This document shows positions 46,321 through 58,255 of a DNA stretch of 64,000 bases, one piece after another. The translations under genes and the position numbers were made by a program. This stretch comes from Cryptomeria japonica (lineage: Eukaryota; Streptophyta; Pinopsida; Cupressales; Cupressaceae). The stretch is from contig NC_081408.1 in NCBI RefSeq assembly GCF_030272615.1, forward strand, positions 617,890,476 to 617,954,475, read 5' to 3'. Numbering within the stretch: position 1 is the stretch's first letter; each line of letters begins with the position of its first letter. The notes beneath the pieces were generated by a model, which was not told the origin of the DNA, ran no database searches, and was given only the letters and a program-made list of their open reading frames with translations.

Positions 46321-48836
46321 ATATTCTCTGCTCCAGTAGCTTATACAGCAAAAATGTTCGGAAGAAATTCTAAAAATTAGAAAATGTCCTGAAGAAATCC
46401 TAAAAATCAAAAAATGTCTTGAAAAAATCCAAAAAAATCAGAAAAAGACCTGAAGAAATTCAAGAAAAAAAGAAAAAAGAAAAAAAGAAAAAAAGAAAAA
46501 AAAGGAAAAAGAGAGAGAAAATGCCTTGGTGAAAACCTGGTAAATAGGCATCTTGGTTAAAAAAAAAAAAATGAATCTTTGCCAAGCAGGTGAAAACCTT
46601 GTAAATAGGCACCTCTTTTACTCAAGCGCTCCATCTATCAATGCAACGTTGGCATTCCCGCTTTCATGCATCTTTGCTTTCGCTTGTACATATTTCAGTC
46701 ACTTTTGTGACATCCTGGTTCGTTGGAACCCTCATGGCTTGAACCGATCATTGTTCTAGTCTTAGGTTAATCGCCAGAGCACATTACATGTCCTAAGTAG
46801 TGTCAACCAAGTCAACCTTATGTCAGTGAAACCTAGTCATCCACTCCGAGTCAGTTACCTGTCTCCTGACTACTAAAGAGTTTTATCACTGAGTTAACAA
46901 GCAAAACAACATTACTGAAAACAATCACTAAATTGTTTGAGATATGCATGAAAATTTTATTTGTGTGTTGTCTTTTATATTGGTTTTCTATTATTATCCC
47001 TCGGAGTAACTCGAGGAAGTCTATTGTGACTAAGAGGAGCAAGGATTGGGGGCATAATATGTTCTTTGTTTTCTGCTTGTAGGAATGATTCCAATGATCT
47101 GGAAACATCTAAATTAGCTGGGAGTCTGTGATAAGAGCCTTCACATCAAGGTGAAATCGCCTCACATACCTCGACTCCACTTATTTGAATGCTACAGGGA
47201 GGTTCCATATCATTTCTTTGTCTGTTTTAAGGGAATTTCTTCATTGTGCAATCTGCATCCATGCGTAATATGTCCAAGGATATGAATGAGAAAAAAGGGT
47301 CATTGCGGACAAGATAATTAATATTGCACATGAAAAGAAAGGAACTCTAATCTGCCTGTTGTGGTTGTAAAGCGCTCAATGATGAAAATTAAGCTTTTCA
47401 AAATCTAGTGACTAGGTTTAGGTTGCATCTCATTTTGCACCTAATTTTGCATTTCATTTTGCATCTTGTGAATTTAGAGTGATTTCGGTATGGTAACAAT
47501 GATCTCTTTATTTTTTGAATGAGAGTTGGAGCGTCATCATTTCTCCGATCAAGTACTTGTGTTTTGAGGTGTTAGCTACATACATAAACATATTATATAG
47601 ATTCATACATTCATTATTACTCATCTGCATTCATCTTATTGCATAGAAAAATGAAAACATTGCATTATTCATATTACTCATACTCATTCATTTATGTGCA
47701 TATGAAAAGAAACAAAAATAGACATCAATAATCATTTGCATTACATTCATCCATGTTGAAAAAGAAATGCATACATATAGAATAAAGCATATAGAACAAC
47801 ATCTCATAACCAATCAACACAAGTACGATGGAATAAAACCAAGAGCTCATAAATCGACTGCTTTGAGTCCATTTTTGGGATCGAAATCGAAATTCGAGAT
47901 CATTTTGCTAGTCAATTTCTGAATTTGGACCACTTAGCGCTCTTTTCATCAAAAGCTTATTCTTTCTTCAAATTGTGCTCAATTTCAATGTTGAATCTTA
48001 ATTCAATTTCATTCTACACATCAACTTTACGATCAACTTTGCACTCAATTTCTTATCAATCAATGCAAAAATTCCAAAAATTCCTCTGATTCAATTTGTG
48101 CTCAATTCATCATCATGGCTAAAGCAATTGGCTATAATCGTGTACCCTCACTATCTTTAGATTTCACTCCCGAGGGGGCATACTCATGACCTCAAAGTCA
48201 AGAATTTCTTTCAAAAATCTTCATCAAAACTCAAGCAAAAAATCTTTTCAACTAAAGAAAATCAAATAAGACCTCATCGCTAGGGGCATCTCAACTTCAT
48301 CGCTTTATACCAAGTTGAGATTCCTTTATTATCTGAATCAAATCAATCACTAGGGGCATATCAGTTTCATCGCTTCAAATCAAGCTGATATTTATCTTTT
48401 ATTTGAATCAATCTCTTAACGTTAATCAGTTTCATCGCCTTTCATCAAGTTGATTATTCGTTTAAACTCAATCAAGGTTTTAAAGAGTATCTTCGATCAC
48501 ACTCAATCTAAGCAGGTGTTCAACATTCATTTCTTGATCAAGCTGAACAGTTTATCTTTATCATGTCTTGATCAATCAAGTTCAAGATCAATTTTTTATC
48601 ATCACTCACTGTGTCTAGATCAATCAAGTTCAAGTTTGGTATCTTTTGTTTTCTATCGTTCCTAGTTCAATCAAGTTCGGGATCGGTATCGCTTTAATCA
48701 GACTTCATTCAGCTTTGTCGCTTTGAATCAAGCTAAACACCTTGCTTTCATCTAGTTCGTGATCAATCAAGTTTAGAACTAGCATCTCCTAGACATCAAC
48801 TATTCTTTGAACCAACACGCTACTCGCACATTAATT
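46321..48836 (+). other. T1 3' non-coding region with tandem repeats
   Basis: No frame is supported. About four units of 27-30 bp (AAATGTCCTGAAGAAATCC type) lie at 46352-46460, followed by a purine-only A/G run to 46520. GTGAAAACCT.GTAAATAGGC occurs twice at 46531 and 46591. CATTTTGCA occurs three times at 47430-47470. Repeated ATCAAGTT or ATCAAGCTGA with TTTCATCGC boxes lie at 48280-48790. Such spacers are usual for large Tat elements. Confidence 0.7.
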
Positions 48837-48850
48837 CAAAGAGGGGCAAA
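48837..48850 (+). other. T1 polypurine tract
   Basis: AAAGAGGGGCAAA directly abuts the TGTAATACCC start of the 3' LTR. Confidence 0.85.
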
Positions 48851-49952
48851 TGTAATACCCTAAAAATGGTCATTTAAACCATGAGCCCCTAATCTCAACA
48901 ACATCATCAAGGTCCTAACCAAAGGCAATTAAATCAATCTTGAGCACACAATTAATTCCTAAAATCATCAAATGTCACATGGCAAATCAATCCCTCAATA
49001 TTAATTAAATATTTATTTAATTAATTGATCATTCCAAGTAAATCATTTTTAAACAATTATCCTTTTTATTTTAATTGAATATCCTAGCATGTTTAATTAA
49101 ATAAATCAATTTGCCACAAATCTTTAAAAATGAGGAATTAATTTAATTAAATAAATCAATTTGCCACAAATCTTCAAAAAAGAGAAATTAATTTAATTGA
49201 ATAAATCAATTATGAGCACAAATCTTCAAAAATGGAAATAAATCAATAAAGGAATTAATTGACCAAGAAAGAATTAAAATTTGAGAAAAGAAATTAATTG
49301 GAAAACAATCTTGAAAAAAACAAATTAAAAATTGATGGATAATCTCAAAGAAAGCAATAAAACAATTAAATATTAAAATTGAATGAAATAGAGAATAAAT
49401 TAGTTTTTCCTGATTTTAATCTTAATTTTAGTTCAATTTCCTTTAAAATTGGGAAAAGCATCCAATCATATCAATTCAACTAGATTGTGCTTCCTCTTGG
49501 AAAAATCTTGACCGCTCATCATCATTTGATCTCAGTTGTTTTCTTTCTGAATTTTCTATAAATTCGGGCTCTCATCTCTCATTCAGAGAGGCTGGAGAAT
49601 ATATCGTTATTATATAGTTTTTTCTCTAGGATTCATTGACATATTGGCTATTAATTATTTCACATTGATTAAAATCATTTAGATTCATATTGCTTAAATC
49701 TTGTTAGATTAATATTGCATCCATCTAGCATTCATCATGCTTATATAGATTAAATCCTTCATCTTGATGTTGTCTAGTAACTAGTATTGCTTATAATTTG
49801 AGAGCAATCTTATACTCGCATCTTTTAGAAAGCAATGGATCGATTTGTTATGGTTTTAATATTCATGATTATATCTATCTAACCATGCACGTAATGACTT
49901 AATTGAAGTGTTGTGCTTACAGATACAGGTCCACTTTTCACACACACACACA
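48851..49952 (+). repeat. T1 3' LTR (1102 bp)
   Basis: TGTAATACCC ... CACACACACA. It aligns with 35311-36409 over its full length. TATA box at 49556-49565. Confidence 0.95.
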
Positions 49953-49957
49953 CTATT
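49953..49957. repeat. Target-site duplication of T1, right copy
   Basis: CTATT, same as 35306-35310. Confidence 0.92.
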
Positions 49958-51741
49958 TTGAAGCAAAAATCACATTGTAATATGTGGAATGATTCTAATT
50001 TCTCTTGCAAACAATTTTGTAGGATAAGGGATAATAAATATTTATTCTAATCTTATTTTAATTTATTTTTTTTAAACTATTTTGGGATTAATCAAAATTA
50101 ATAATTTGGTTTTAAGGAATTTTGACATATGTAATTGGGTTCTTGAAATTAAATTATTTTATATTTAATTTAGTTTCAATGAAATATATATATATATAGT
50201 TTTGTAGTTATTTTTATAGGCTTGCAGGACGTATTTTATTTGGGAATAAGATTAAATAATATTTTTATTGAATTTTTTTTTAGAAATAAAATATATTTAT
50301 TATTTAGTAAATTTTAAATAATATATTATCCTGGAATATATTACCTAAGAAATTAGATGATAATAGGTTATCTGGAGATTTTAGAAATGAAATAATATAG
50401 TATTTGGGTATTTTGGAAATTTAAATGATATTTACATTTAGTAAAATAAATTGTTTAATTTATATCTTTCTCTAGAATTGGGAAATAGGCAAAATTGTAC
50501 TATTGCCATTGTGGTATTGAATTTACCTTGTAATAGTGTTTTTTCTTTCTATTATTGTATTTTGAGAACTTAGATCCGTTAGAAAACTGGATTGATTTTA
50601 ATGATTAACCAATGTGTAAAAGATTGTCCTTCCTAATCTCTGCCTATGCATGTAATTTTTTGTATTCATATTTGCTTATGAAATGGCAAGTCCTCGTTTG
50701 TGATTGTAGGTTATTGTCATTTGTCGATTTGGGTACTGGTGTTGGTCTTGATCCTGAATTTGGACTATTTTCATGTGATAGTTTGTATTCGATCATGTCC
50801 CTTATGCGTATGTTAAATATTGGTTTGTGGTAGACCCTAGCTAGTCAGGTCTCTAGTTAGAGTACTGTCAGTCAGTGCACCCCGTATGAAGTTTAGTTTG
50901 ACCAAGTGGGTAATCCTACCATATTGAACTCCGTTTGCTTGACCTTGAGTATTCCTGGGTTTTAGGAGTTTTTTTGAATATGTTTGCTAGTGTGCGTTGT
51001 GTTGCCTTTGATCGGAGCCCAGTGGTGGAGTCGTCCTGTTGTTTATTGCCCTCGTGAGAACTTGATTTTCATGTTAGACCATGGGATGCTTATGATGGGT
51101 TGCGAATATTTAGTTTCACGGATGCTCCAGTTGATCTTTTATAATTGCTTCTTATTATGTTCAGTTGGATCCTTTCCTATTCAAGGATCATTTATGTATT
51201 TAATGGACCAAGGTGGTTGTGTGTATTATTGGTTATGTTCACCTTGATGGTAGGATTGTAAATGATGTGAACCTTATGTATCCTTCACTATTGATTAAGT
51301 ATCAAAGGGGTCTTGCAGTTGAGCAGACTCGAAGATGTAGCCCACTAAGGGTGAACTCCAAGATCATTTCGGTGTTATGGGGTGTTTTTACATTTTTATG
51401 TTTTCTTTTAATTCCGTTTGTATGGATGCTTTATGTTAAAATGTATAATGGGGATTAGATGAAGATAATCATAAATGCATGTACGTAGTCATTTTATTAA
51501 ATGCAGTAATTAGGATCATAAGAGAATGTAGATTTGATTAATGGAATATATTCAGTTATTGATAGCGAAATTAAGTAGGCATGGGAAGTATTCATTAGTT
51601 TATTATGAAGCTAAAGTACGATATGAAATTAGATGCATGACATATGTTTAATGTAAGATTGAACATAATGAATGGTTAAAATTTATTGGATGAACTTAAT
51701 CATGTTAACCATAAGTTTAACTCTAATGGATGAACTTCGTT
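49958..51741. other. X, middle non-coding part
   Basis: Continuation of element X between T1 and LINE G. The open frames here (up to 88 codons) have no family resemblance and no shared frame, and none was called. TAATGGATGAACTT units at about 51666-51735 belong to a minisatellite that resumes after LINE G at 55827. Confidence 0.6.
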
Positions 51742-51748
51742 AAGTTAT
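51742..51748. repeat. Target-site duplication of LINE G, left copy
   Basis: AAGTTAT, repeated at 55820-55826. The right copy begins inside the A-run, so the exact length is uncertain by one or two bases. Confidence 0.7.
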
Positions 51749-51769
51749 TGAGGATAGGAGTTCTTTTAA

Positions 51770-54700
51770 GTCTCCATTTAAATTTGAGCCCATGTGGTTT
51801 AGGGATTCTTCCTTTTTGCCTCTGCTTATGAAATGGTGGAATTCTGCTCCTTTTTGTTTTGGGTCCCGTATGTTTCAGATTGCTAAGAAGTTAAGTTATT
51901 TGAAATTGAATATTAGGGAATGGAATATCTCGCATTTTAAGAACATTTTTCAGGAGAAACAAAGGATTCAAGATATGATTGAGTGTCTTAATACTCATGT
52001 GCTTCAACATGGTATGGTGCCACAAGTTTTTGATGAATTGAAGTCACTAAAATTATAGCTTGAGGAGGTGTTAGCTAGAGAGGAAATCTATTGGAGACAG
52101 AAATCTAGAGAGTTATGGCTTTCAGATGGTGACAGGAACACTAAATTTTTTCATTCTTCAACTAAGATTAAAAGATGTAAGAATAGGATATCTTGTATTT
52201 AGTGTCAGAATGGGAATTTATTGACAGAGCCAGAGGACATTGCTTCAGAGGCAGTTAGGTTTTTAAAGTCATTATTATCTTCAGAAAATGGAAATCTCAA
52301 CAATGATATTATATCTAATATTCCTTCTTTAGTATCTTTGGATGACAATAAGATGTTGATGTCTCCCTTTTCCTTAGAAGAAGTTAAGAATGTTGTCTTT
52401 TCCATGAATCCAGATAAAGCTTTGGGACCAGATGGTTTTACTCCTTTATTTTTTCAAAAATGTTGGGATTTTGTGGGAAATGATATTTTATTAGCTCTCA
52501 AGGAAGTTAGGAGAAATAGGTCTATTTTAAAGGAACTTAATACTACAATGATTGCAATTATTCCTAAAAAAGAGGATACTAAGACTTTTGCTGACTTCCA
52601 CCCCATTGCTTTATGTAACACTTTGTATAAGATATTTACGAAGGCAATTTCCCTTAGGTTGGCAAAAATTCTACCTAGGATCATTTCATTGGAGCAAGGT
52701 GGTTTTGTTCCCAGAAGGGAGACGATAGAGGGTACAATTGTAGCACATGAGGTGTTGCATTCTATTTCCACCCAAAGAACCTCAACCATGATACTTAAAC
52801 TAGACATGATGAAGGCTTATGATAGAGTAGAGTGTGAGGCTTTATGTGTTGTTCTTGAGAAGTTAGGTTTTTCCAAGGCTTGGGTCAAATGGATTCATGC
52901 ATGTATTTCTTCTGCAAGATTCTCGGTTTTAATTAATGGTTCTCCTTGTGGTTTTTTCACTTCCTCTACTGGTTTGAGACAGGGAGATCCCCTTTCTCCC
53001 TTTTTATTTATTCTCCTAGCTGAAACCTTTAGTTGGGCTATTAGGGCTGTTAAAGTGGGGGGGCTTTGGAAAGGTATAAGGATTCAGAATATTCCCCAGA
53101 GTATTTCTCATTGTCTCTTTGTAGATGATACTCTATTATTTGGACATGCTTCGTTAGTTGAGGCAAAAGTGATTAAAGGAATAATACAAAATTATGCATT
53201 ATTTTCTGGTCAGAAAGTGAATGGTGATAAATCAAAGATTTCTTTCCTTAATACATCACAACTGGTTTAGCATAGGTTGCAATCCTTTTAGGGATTTGAG
53301 ACTTGAAATCTTCCATGTACTTACCTTGGGATTCCTTTCTTTTTTAAACAGGATAAGATTGGTTTTTGGGATAAGCTTATTTCAGTCATTTCTAAAAGAA
53401 TTCTCTCATGGAATCATAGATGGTTAACTTTGGCAGGTAAAATTGTTCTCATCAAGTCTGTTTTGAATGTTGTTCCCATATATCTCATGTCTGTTTTGAA
53501 GTCTCCAAAAGTAGCTATTGTTAGTTTACAGGATACTCTTAGAGATTTTCTTTGGAACAATAATAAAGATGGCAAGAAGAAACTCCCTTTAGTTGCATGG
53601 GATAAGGTATGTTTGCCTAAGGAACTTGGGGGAATAGGAATTCAGAGTCTCAAGAATCAAAATTTAGCCTTAGGTGCTAAGTTGGTTTGGAAATTATATG
53701 ACAAGCCTAGCTCCTTATGGGCACAAATTATGTTTGCCAAATATTTAAATAATAGACCAAGAGAGTACATTTTTTAAGTCTCAAATTTGCCTTTTGGAAT
53801 TAGGTTTTGCTATTTGGAATTTTCTTTGTAAATGTAGATCAGTTATTTTGCCTCATCTCTCATGGATTGTTCATAATGGTAGAAAGGTCAGATTCTAGGA
53901 TGAAGTATGGAATGGACACACACCTTTGGTGAATATTAGGGATTGGTCTCCTCTGATCACTATTCTTTCCTCCCTTTGGGGTGTTTTTGTAGCATATTAT
54001 TTTGAAATTGTGACTAGTGGTCCCCTTAAGCTAGCTAGATGGAAGTCGATTGATTTCTTAGATGTTGATCAAAGCATGAAATTAGATTGTGAGAAGATTT
54101 TAGGGGATAGAATTGTATTTCTTTCTGATTCTGAGGATGAACTTATTTGGACAAAGAATATTCCTGGTAAGTACACTGTTAAAGATGGCTACAACTCTCT
54201 TATGGTTGCTAAAGATTTATCATCTTGGCCTTATAAGTTGTTTTGGCATTCGACTTGTCTTCCTAAAGCTGGAGCCTTTGCTTGGTTGGTAGTTCAAGAT
54301 AGAGTCCTTACAGGTATGAGACTAGATAGGCTTGGTATTACTATTGTTTTCCCTTGTGTGCTTTGTAACAAAAATTTGGAATCTTCTTCACACCTGTTCC
54401 TACATTATGATTATGCTTATGAATGTTGGCAGTGGTTGTTTGAGAAGTTAAATATATCCTTTGTTATTGGTAAGGATCTCATTTCCCATTTTAGATCTTG
54501 GCCCTTTATGTTTGCCTCATCTTTTTATGCATGCCTTTGGATCATATCTCCATCTATTGTAATTTGGAATGTCTAGCTAGAGAGAAACAACAGGATATTT
54601 AAAAAAACAAGGTCTCTTGTGTCAGAGGTTCTATTAAAAATTGATTCTTCAATCTCTGAGGTTGCTTTGTCATTTATTTATAAGAATTTGGAAAATCTTC

Positions 54701-55286
54701 TTTTTCACACTGGGATAGTAGAGTTACTAGAGTTTGGAAGATGCTGTCAGTTTTACCCTCTCATGGTTCAATTTTAAAAAAGAATGATGCAATAGGTAAG
54801 AGATGCTCTGCTAGATGGAAACCTCCTCCACAGGGGCACTTTAAATTGAATTTTGATGGGGCCTCTCATGGTAACCCTGGGCCGGCTGGGATAGGCATGG
54901 TAATTTATGATCACAATGCAAATTTTATTTGAGCTAAGTGTCATGCTATTGGTTTTAAAACTAACAATTGTGCGGAATTTCATGCTTTGTCTTTTGGTTT
55001 GGATATGACAATCTCTTTGGGAATTAATGACTTAATAATTGAAGGTGATTCTATGGTGATTATTCAATGTGTTATGAAAAAGAAATCGAATTGTTGGAAT
55101 TTGCAGTATATACTTGATCCCATTTTACAAAAAATAGAATTGTTTGAATCTTTCTTGGTATCTTATTGTTATAGAGAAGTTAATAAGATTGCGGATTATT
55201 TGGCAAATTTAGCCATTGATAACAATGCCAATCAACGAGAGGTGGGTTTTGAGAAAATTCCTTCTAGGGTATGGGAAGGTTTGTAG
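51770..55286 (+). pseudogene. LINE G ORF2 (RT, zf-RVT, RNase H), truncated
   Basis: RT lies in an open stretch of 349 codons (52221-53270) and keeps all core motifs: MNPDKALGPDGFTPLFF, FHPIALCNTLYKIFTKA, LKLDMMKAYDRVE (motif A), GLRQGDPLSPFLF (motif B) and CLFVDDTLLFG (motif C, FVDD with both Asp). Stops lie before (52056) and after (53268) it. The same frame resumes at 53430 (LAGKIVLIKSVLNVVPIYLM, LPKELGGIGIQSL) and again for RNase H (KLNFDGASHGNPGPAGIG at 54843, IEGDSMVII, VNKIADYLANLAID). The zf-RVT part at 53926-54576 is in another frame, implying two compensating shifts. Its third Cys ligand reads Tyr (CVLCNKN...HLFLHYDYAYECW). The missing endonuclease and the stops rule out autonomous activity. 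Confidence 0.9.
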
Positions 55287-55819
55287 CAATAGTTATGTGA
55301 TTTTCTTGAGTAATGTTGATGTAAAATTGTATGATGATAATTATTCCCACTTTACCCTTTCATTTCAAGTATTCACATTCCTTGTCTAGAGGAGAGTTCG
55401 AGCTCATGGTATTTGATACAATAGTGTTTTTCCAAAAAAAATTTGATACTTTCTTTTTTGTCAGGCAGGTTTTTGGCTCATGGGTTTTGGCACAGGGCTT
55501 TGGAAAATTTTGTCTTCTTCCATTGATAGCAGATGTGGAGTTTACATTTGAAAATTATCCGATGGGTTTTTTTGACAAATTGTCATATGGGCTCTATGCA
55601 AAACTAATATTATATGTGTTGTGACCGCATTTTGTATGTGGTTTTGGGTGGGGTGTATAAACTGATCCGTTAGATACTATAGGTTTATTTTATGAGCTGT
55701 GACCGAAGGTTTTCTTCCCAGGGTTCTTTCCTCTAGTATGCTCTTTGAATCTTGTGTAAAAATTAAAAAATATTAATAAAAAAGTTTAGTGGGATAATCC
55801 ACTTTTATTGAAAAAAAAA
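55287..55819 (+). other. LINE G 3' UTR, 3' hairpin and A tail
   Basis: AGTGG-GATAAT-CCACT at 55788-55803 is a 5-bp-stem hairpin. It lies 16 bp before the end of the element, after an AATAAA signal at about 55775, and is followed by ACTTTTATTG and the A-run at 55811. Its position corresponds to the hairpin in LINE F (23974-23983). Confidence 0.6.
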
Positions 55820-55826
55820 AAGTTAT
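55820..55826. repeat. Target-site duplication of LINE G, right copy
   Basis: AAGTTAT after the A tail. Confidence 0.7.
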
Positions 55827-55960
55827 CTATATTTAAACTCTAATGAATGAATGTCCACATGTTATCTATGTTTTAACTGTAATGGGTGAATATCCTTATG
55901 TTAGCTACATTTTCAACCATAATGGATGAATGCATCCTGTTATCTTTAATTATAAATTGC
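55827..55960. repeat. 39-bp minisatellite in X, cut by LINE G
   Basis: About three units of 39 bp (TTATCTATGTTTTAACTGTA, then ATGG.TGAAT...ATG) start near 55822, 55861 and 55900. Related units (AAGTTTAACTCTAATGGATG) lie to the left of LINE G at about 51710, so the LINE landed within the array. Confidence 0.65.
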
Positions 55961-56225
55961 TGAACAAATTATATCTTTGTTTAAAGTAATAACATGTAAT
56001 TAAGTGAACCTGCTTAATTGGATCAATGTCGTGAGTTGAGTTAGATGTTAAATTAAGTAATCACAATGGGAAACTCTTTAGGGTTATTTAGTCTTCCATT
56101 GTGTTATCTGAGCTTATGATAACTCATTGTATCATTATGTTATGTTTAATTTTTTTTTAAATTATGTGCACTCCATTCGTGTGTTTTAGCTTTATCCCTT
56201 CGGGGTTTCCTGGCGGGGCATTACA

Positions 56226-56230
56226 TAATT
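56226..56230. repeat. Target-site duplication of X, right copy
   Basis: TAATT after GGGGCATTACA. Confidence 0.8.
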
Positions 56231-57696
56231 AAACCTATGTCATTTCTTATCAATTCACATATCATAAAATTGGGCACTTAATCCTGGGTGTGCCCCTTTT
56301 ATTATTTTATCTTGATTTAATCCTCATTTTATGCTAATTTCAACCTTGAAAGCATATACCACATATCTATACATTATAGTTTGAGACACTAAGCTGGATT
56401 TAACATTATAAGCTCATTGTCTTTCATTCCTAAAAGTCAGAAAATATTGTCGGGACTAGGGTGACCTACCATCCTAATGCGATTAGATTTTTTCCCTAAA
56501 TTTTGAGAGGATAATTTGGAGGTCTTATTTAGTTCAAATCCTGCTCAATGTGAAAATATATCAATTCTAGTTCAGCTTTTGATCAAATTTAAATCTAGGG
56601 TTTCATATATAAGGCAAGTGTTTTCCACATTTGCGGATCTATTCTAGCATTCAAGAGGAGATCCTTATGAAGTGAAAGTATTGCTTCTAGCTGAAGTCTC
56701 AAACCTACAAATTCATCATTTATCAAGTCTTCATCAACCATGGAAACTTCAAGAGACATTGGAGGATAACAAGGGAATCATCAATTGATCATTGGATTGT
56801 ACCTCTTCCTAAGGGATTTAGTAAAAGTTTATGTTTTTCTACACTGAGCTTCAGATCTACATCATATTAGTTTTTAGATTTACATTGTTGCTTTAGATTT
56901 GCATCCTAATTGTGATTTAAAGCATTTTCATTACAATAATTTAGGGTTTTATTTGATAAATTTGAGTCAGACTCTAGTTTACACTTTAGCTCATAGTGAT
57001 CTTAGGCACACTTAAGGTTCAAGACCACAGACTTTCCTAGTTACAATATCAGTTATTTATGGAGGTAGAAATCACCAAAACAAGGGGATTGACCAAGGCA
57101 AACCCTATATAGCCACAACCCTACCATTTTTTGTTTTGTAGGTATAGTTATAGGTGTCCAACAAATCCAAAAGACTTTGAGAAGCATCAATAAGCTAGTA
57201 TAGGTCTACCATAAAATATGAGCCTATTTTTCAAAGACCAAGGCACTACGACACCCTTAGTTCTGCTCCATATTTCAAAATTTCCATCTAGATTGCCTTA
57301 GAATTTAGACTTCCTGAGAACAACTCAGTTTGAGAAGACTAGGGCATTATAGTACACTATTCTAGTTAGTGTAGCCTTAGATTCCAACTATGCATGCATA
57401 GTCAGATCCTCCTTTCATTTATGTGCTTATTGTCTCAGTTTTGTTATTTGTCTGTCTTCTATAGTACCTTTGTATTCACTTTCCTTTTTACTTTAACTAT
57501 ATAATTGCACCCTCTCATACATCAAATATTTACTTCCATATCAATGAAGGAATAAAAACCCTAGAAGTGTCACTTGACTCTCTTTCACAAGAGTTAGTTA
57601 AGTCCAATCAGTCTTCTAGGTACTTTTGTAATCCAATGTTTGTGTGAAAGTGGATTTAGGTTCTAATACTACTTGATTCCATTTTCATACAACACA
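56226..57696 (+). mobile_element. LTR B, right piece
   Basis: It continues the LTR begun at 32895-33022. It shares with LTR A: TTGGGC.CTTA.CCT..GTGTGCCCCTTTT, the CATTGGATTGTACCTCT block (56793-56805), ATGGAGGTAGAAATCAC, CCTATATAGCCAC and TTTTGTAGGTATA. An eroded GGACC module is at 56452 (GGGACTAGGGTGACC). It ends CAACACA at 57696. Joined and without X, LTR B is about 1.6 kb, close to LTR A (1.74 kb). Confidence 0.7.
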
Positions 57697-57698
57697 TT

Positions 57699-57712
57699 TT
57701 GGTGAACTCGAC
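57699..57712 (+). other. Primer-binding-site-like sequence after LTR B
   Basis: TTGGTGAACTCGAC lies 2 bp after the LTR end and differs by one base from the site after LTR C over the same length. It marks LTR B as a 5' LTR. Confidence 0.6.
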
Positions 57713-57902
57713 TCTCTTACATTTCATTTTCTATTTAGATCTTATCATTGCATGTTTCTATCATGTCAAAAATATAAAAAATTAAAAAATATTATTTTAT
57801 GCATTGTGTGTGTTTAGATTTATATGCAATTTTTATTTCAATTTTTTTTTCTTTATAATCACGTTGAATATTTACTTGTATGATATTCATACCTATGATA
57901 AT

Positions 57903-58255
57903 ATGTTTTCTTATGATGATTATTCTTTTAGTAAGGAAGCACTTGATGAGGGTCTTGATGATTTCCTTCATCTTAAGCCTTATAAACAAACATTTTGCCA
58001 AAGACTAATCAACATAGTTAGTATGCCATTTAATAGTGATGGTTTGGATAAGTTGGATGAATGTTCAAATGAAGCTATCCCTATCAAGCCATCCTCTAAA
58101 TCTAGTAAAATGGTGATATATGAGAATCCTCTTTATGATGATTTACATGCCATCCAATCCAATAATCAACCATTTAGTAGTGATGACTATACCATGTTAG
58201 ATGATGTTCTTAATGATTTCATTTCTACCAAAACCTCCTCAATCAATCTTACAAT
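57903..58255 (+). CDS. Element B internal frame of unknown family, cut by LTR D
   Basis: An open frame of 118 codons starts at ATG 57903 (MFSYDDYSFSKEALDEGLDD), about 190 bp after the primer-binding-like site. It is acidic with repeated D/L-rich turns (NPLYDDLHAI, DDYTMLDDVLNDFI) and no recognised domain. At 58255 it is interrupted, without a stop, by the TGTTGG start of LTR D; the six codons read beyond are LTR sequence. The absence of stops suggests the insertion was recent or the frame was preserved. An in-frame ATG at 57804 would add a hydrophobic, low-complexity leader and is less likely. It does not resemble the unknown frame behind LTR A by eye. Confidence 0.45.

Larger units (their letters stand above)
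35311..49952 (+). mobile_element. T1: Ty3/gypsy element, Tat lineage, 14.6 kb, inactive
   Basis: Complete structure: TSD CTATT, 1.1-kb LTRs, a primer site reading TGGCACCCACCATGGGGT, a 2.1-kb leader, gag, protease, a G-patch-like segment, RT-RNase H, a second archaeal-type RNase H, integrase, 2.5 kb of 3' non-coding DNA and a purine tract. RT before integrase defines gypsy; the extra RNase H before integrase and the large size place it in the Tat group. Stops, at least three frameshifts, lost zinc ligands and a replaced integrase Asp make it inactive. Hand comparison of the first 270 bp of the LTRs shows about 7 differences, so the insertion is old but younger than X. Confidence 0.95.
51749..55819 (+). 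mobile_element. LINE G, 5'-truncated
   Basis: 4.07 kb. It begins inside ORF2 after the endonuclease (SFKSPFKFEPMWF, the EN-RT linker) and ends in an 11-base A-run, with a 7-bp TSD. 5' truncation is the normal outcome of incomplete target-primed reverse transcription. It inserted into a minisatellite of element X. Confidence 0.88.
33023..56225. mobile_element. Element X: probable 4.5-kb solo LTR, split by two later insertions
   Basis: The ends are TGTAGTACCCC and GGGGCATTACA, which are imperfect inverted repeats of each other as in LTR termini, and they are flanked by TAATT on both sides. Removing T1 with one TSD copy (35311-49957) and LINE G with one TSD copy (51749-55826) leaves about 4.48 kb (33023-35310, 49958-51748, 55827-56225). 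No gag, pol or internal primer site is visible, and the two ends do not repeat each other, so this is best read as one very long solo LTR. A non-coding element of another kind is possible. Orientation is not certain. Confidence 0.6.

Noticed and set aside
50612-51458. Three frames of 73-88 codons in element X
   Set aside because: Different frames, hydrophobic AT-driven composition and no motif; they lie in non-coding LTR-like DNA.
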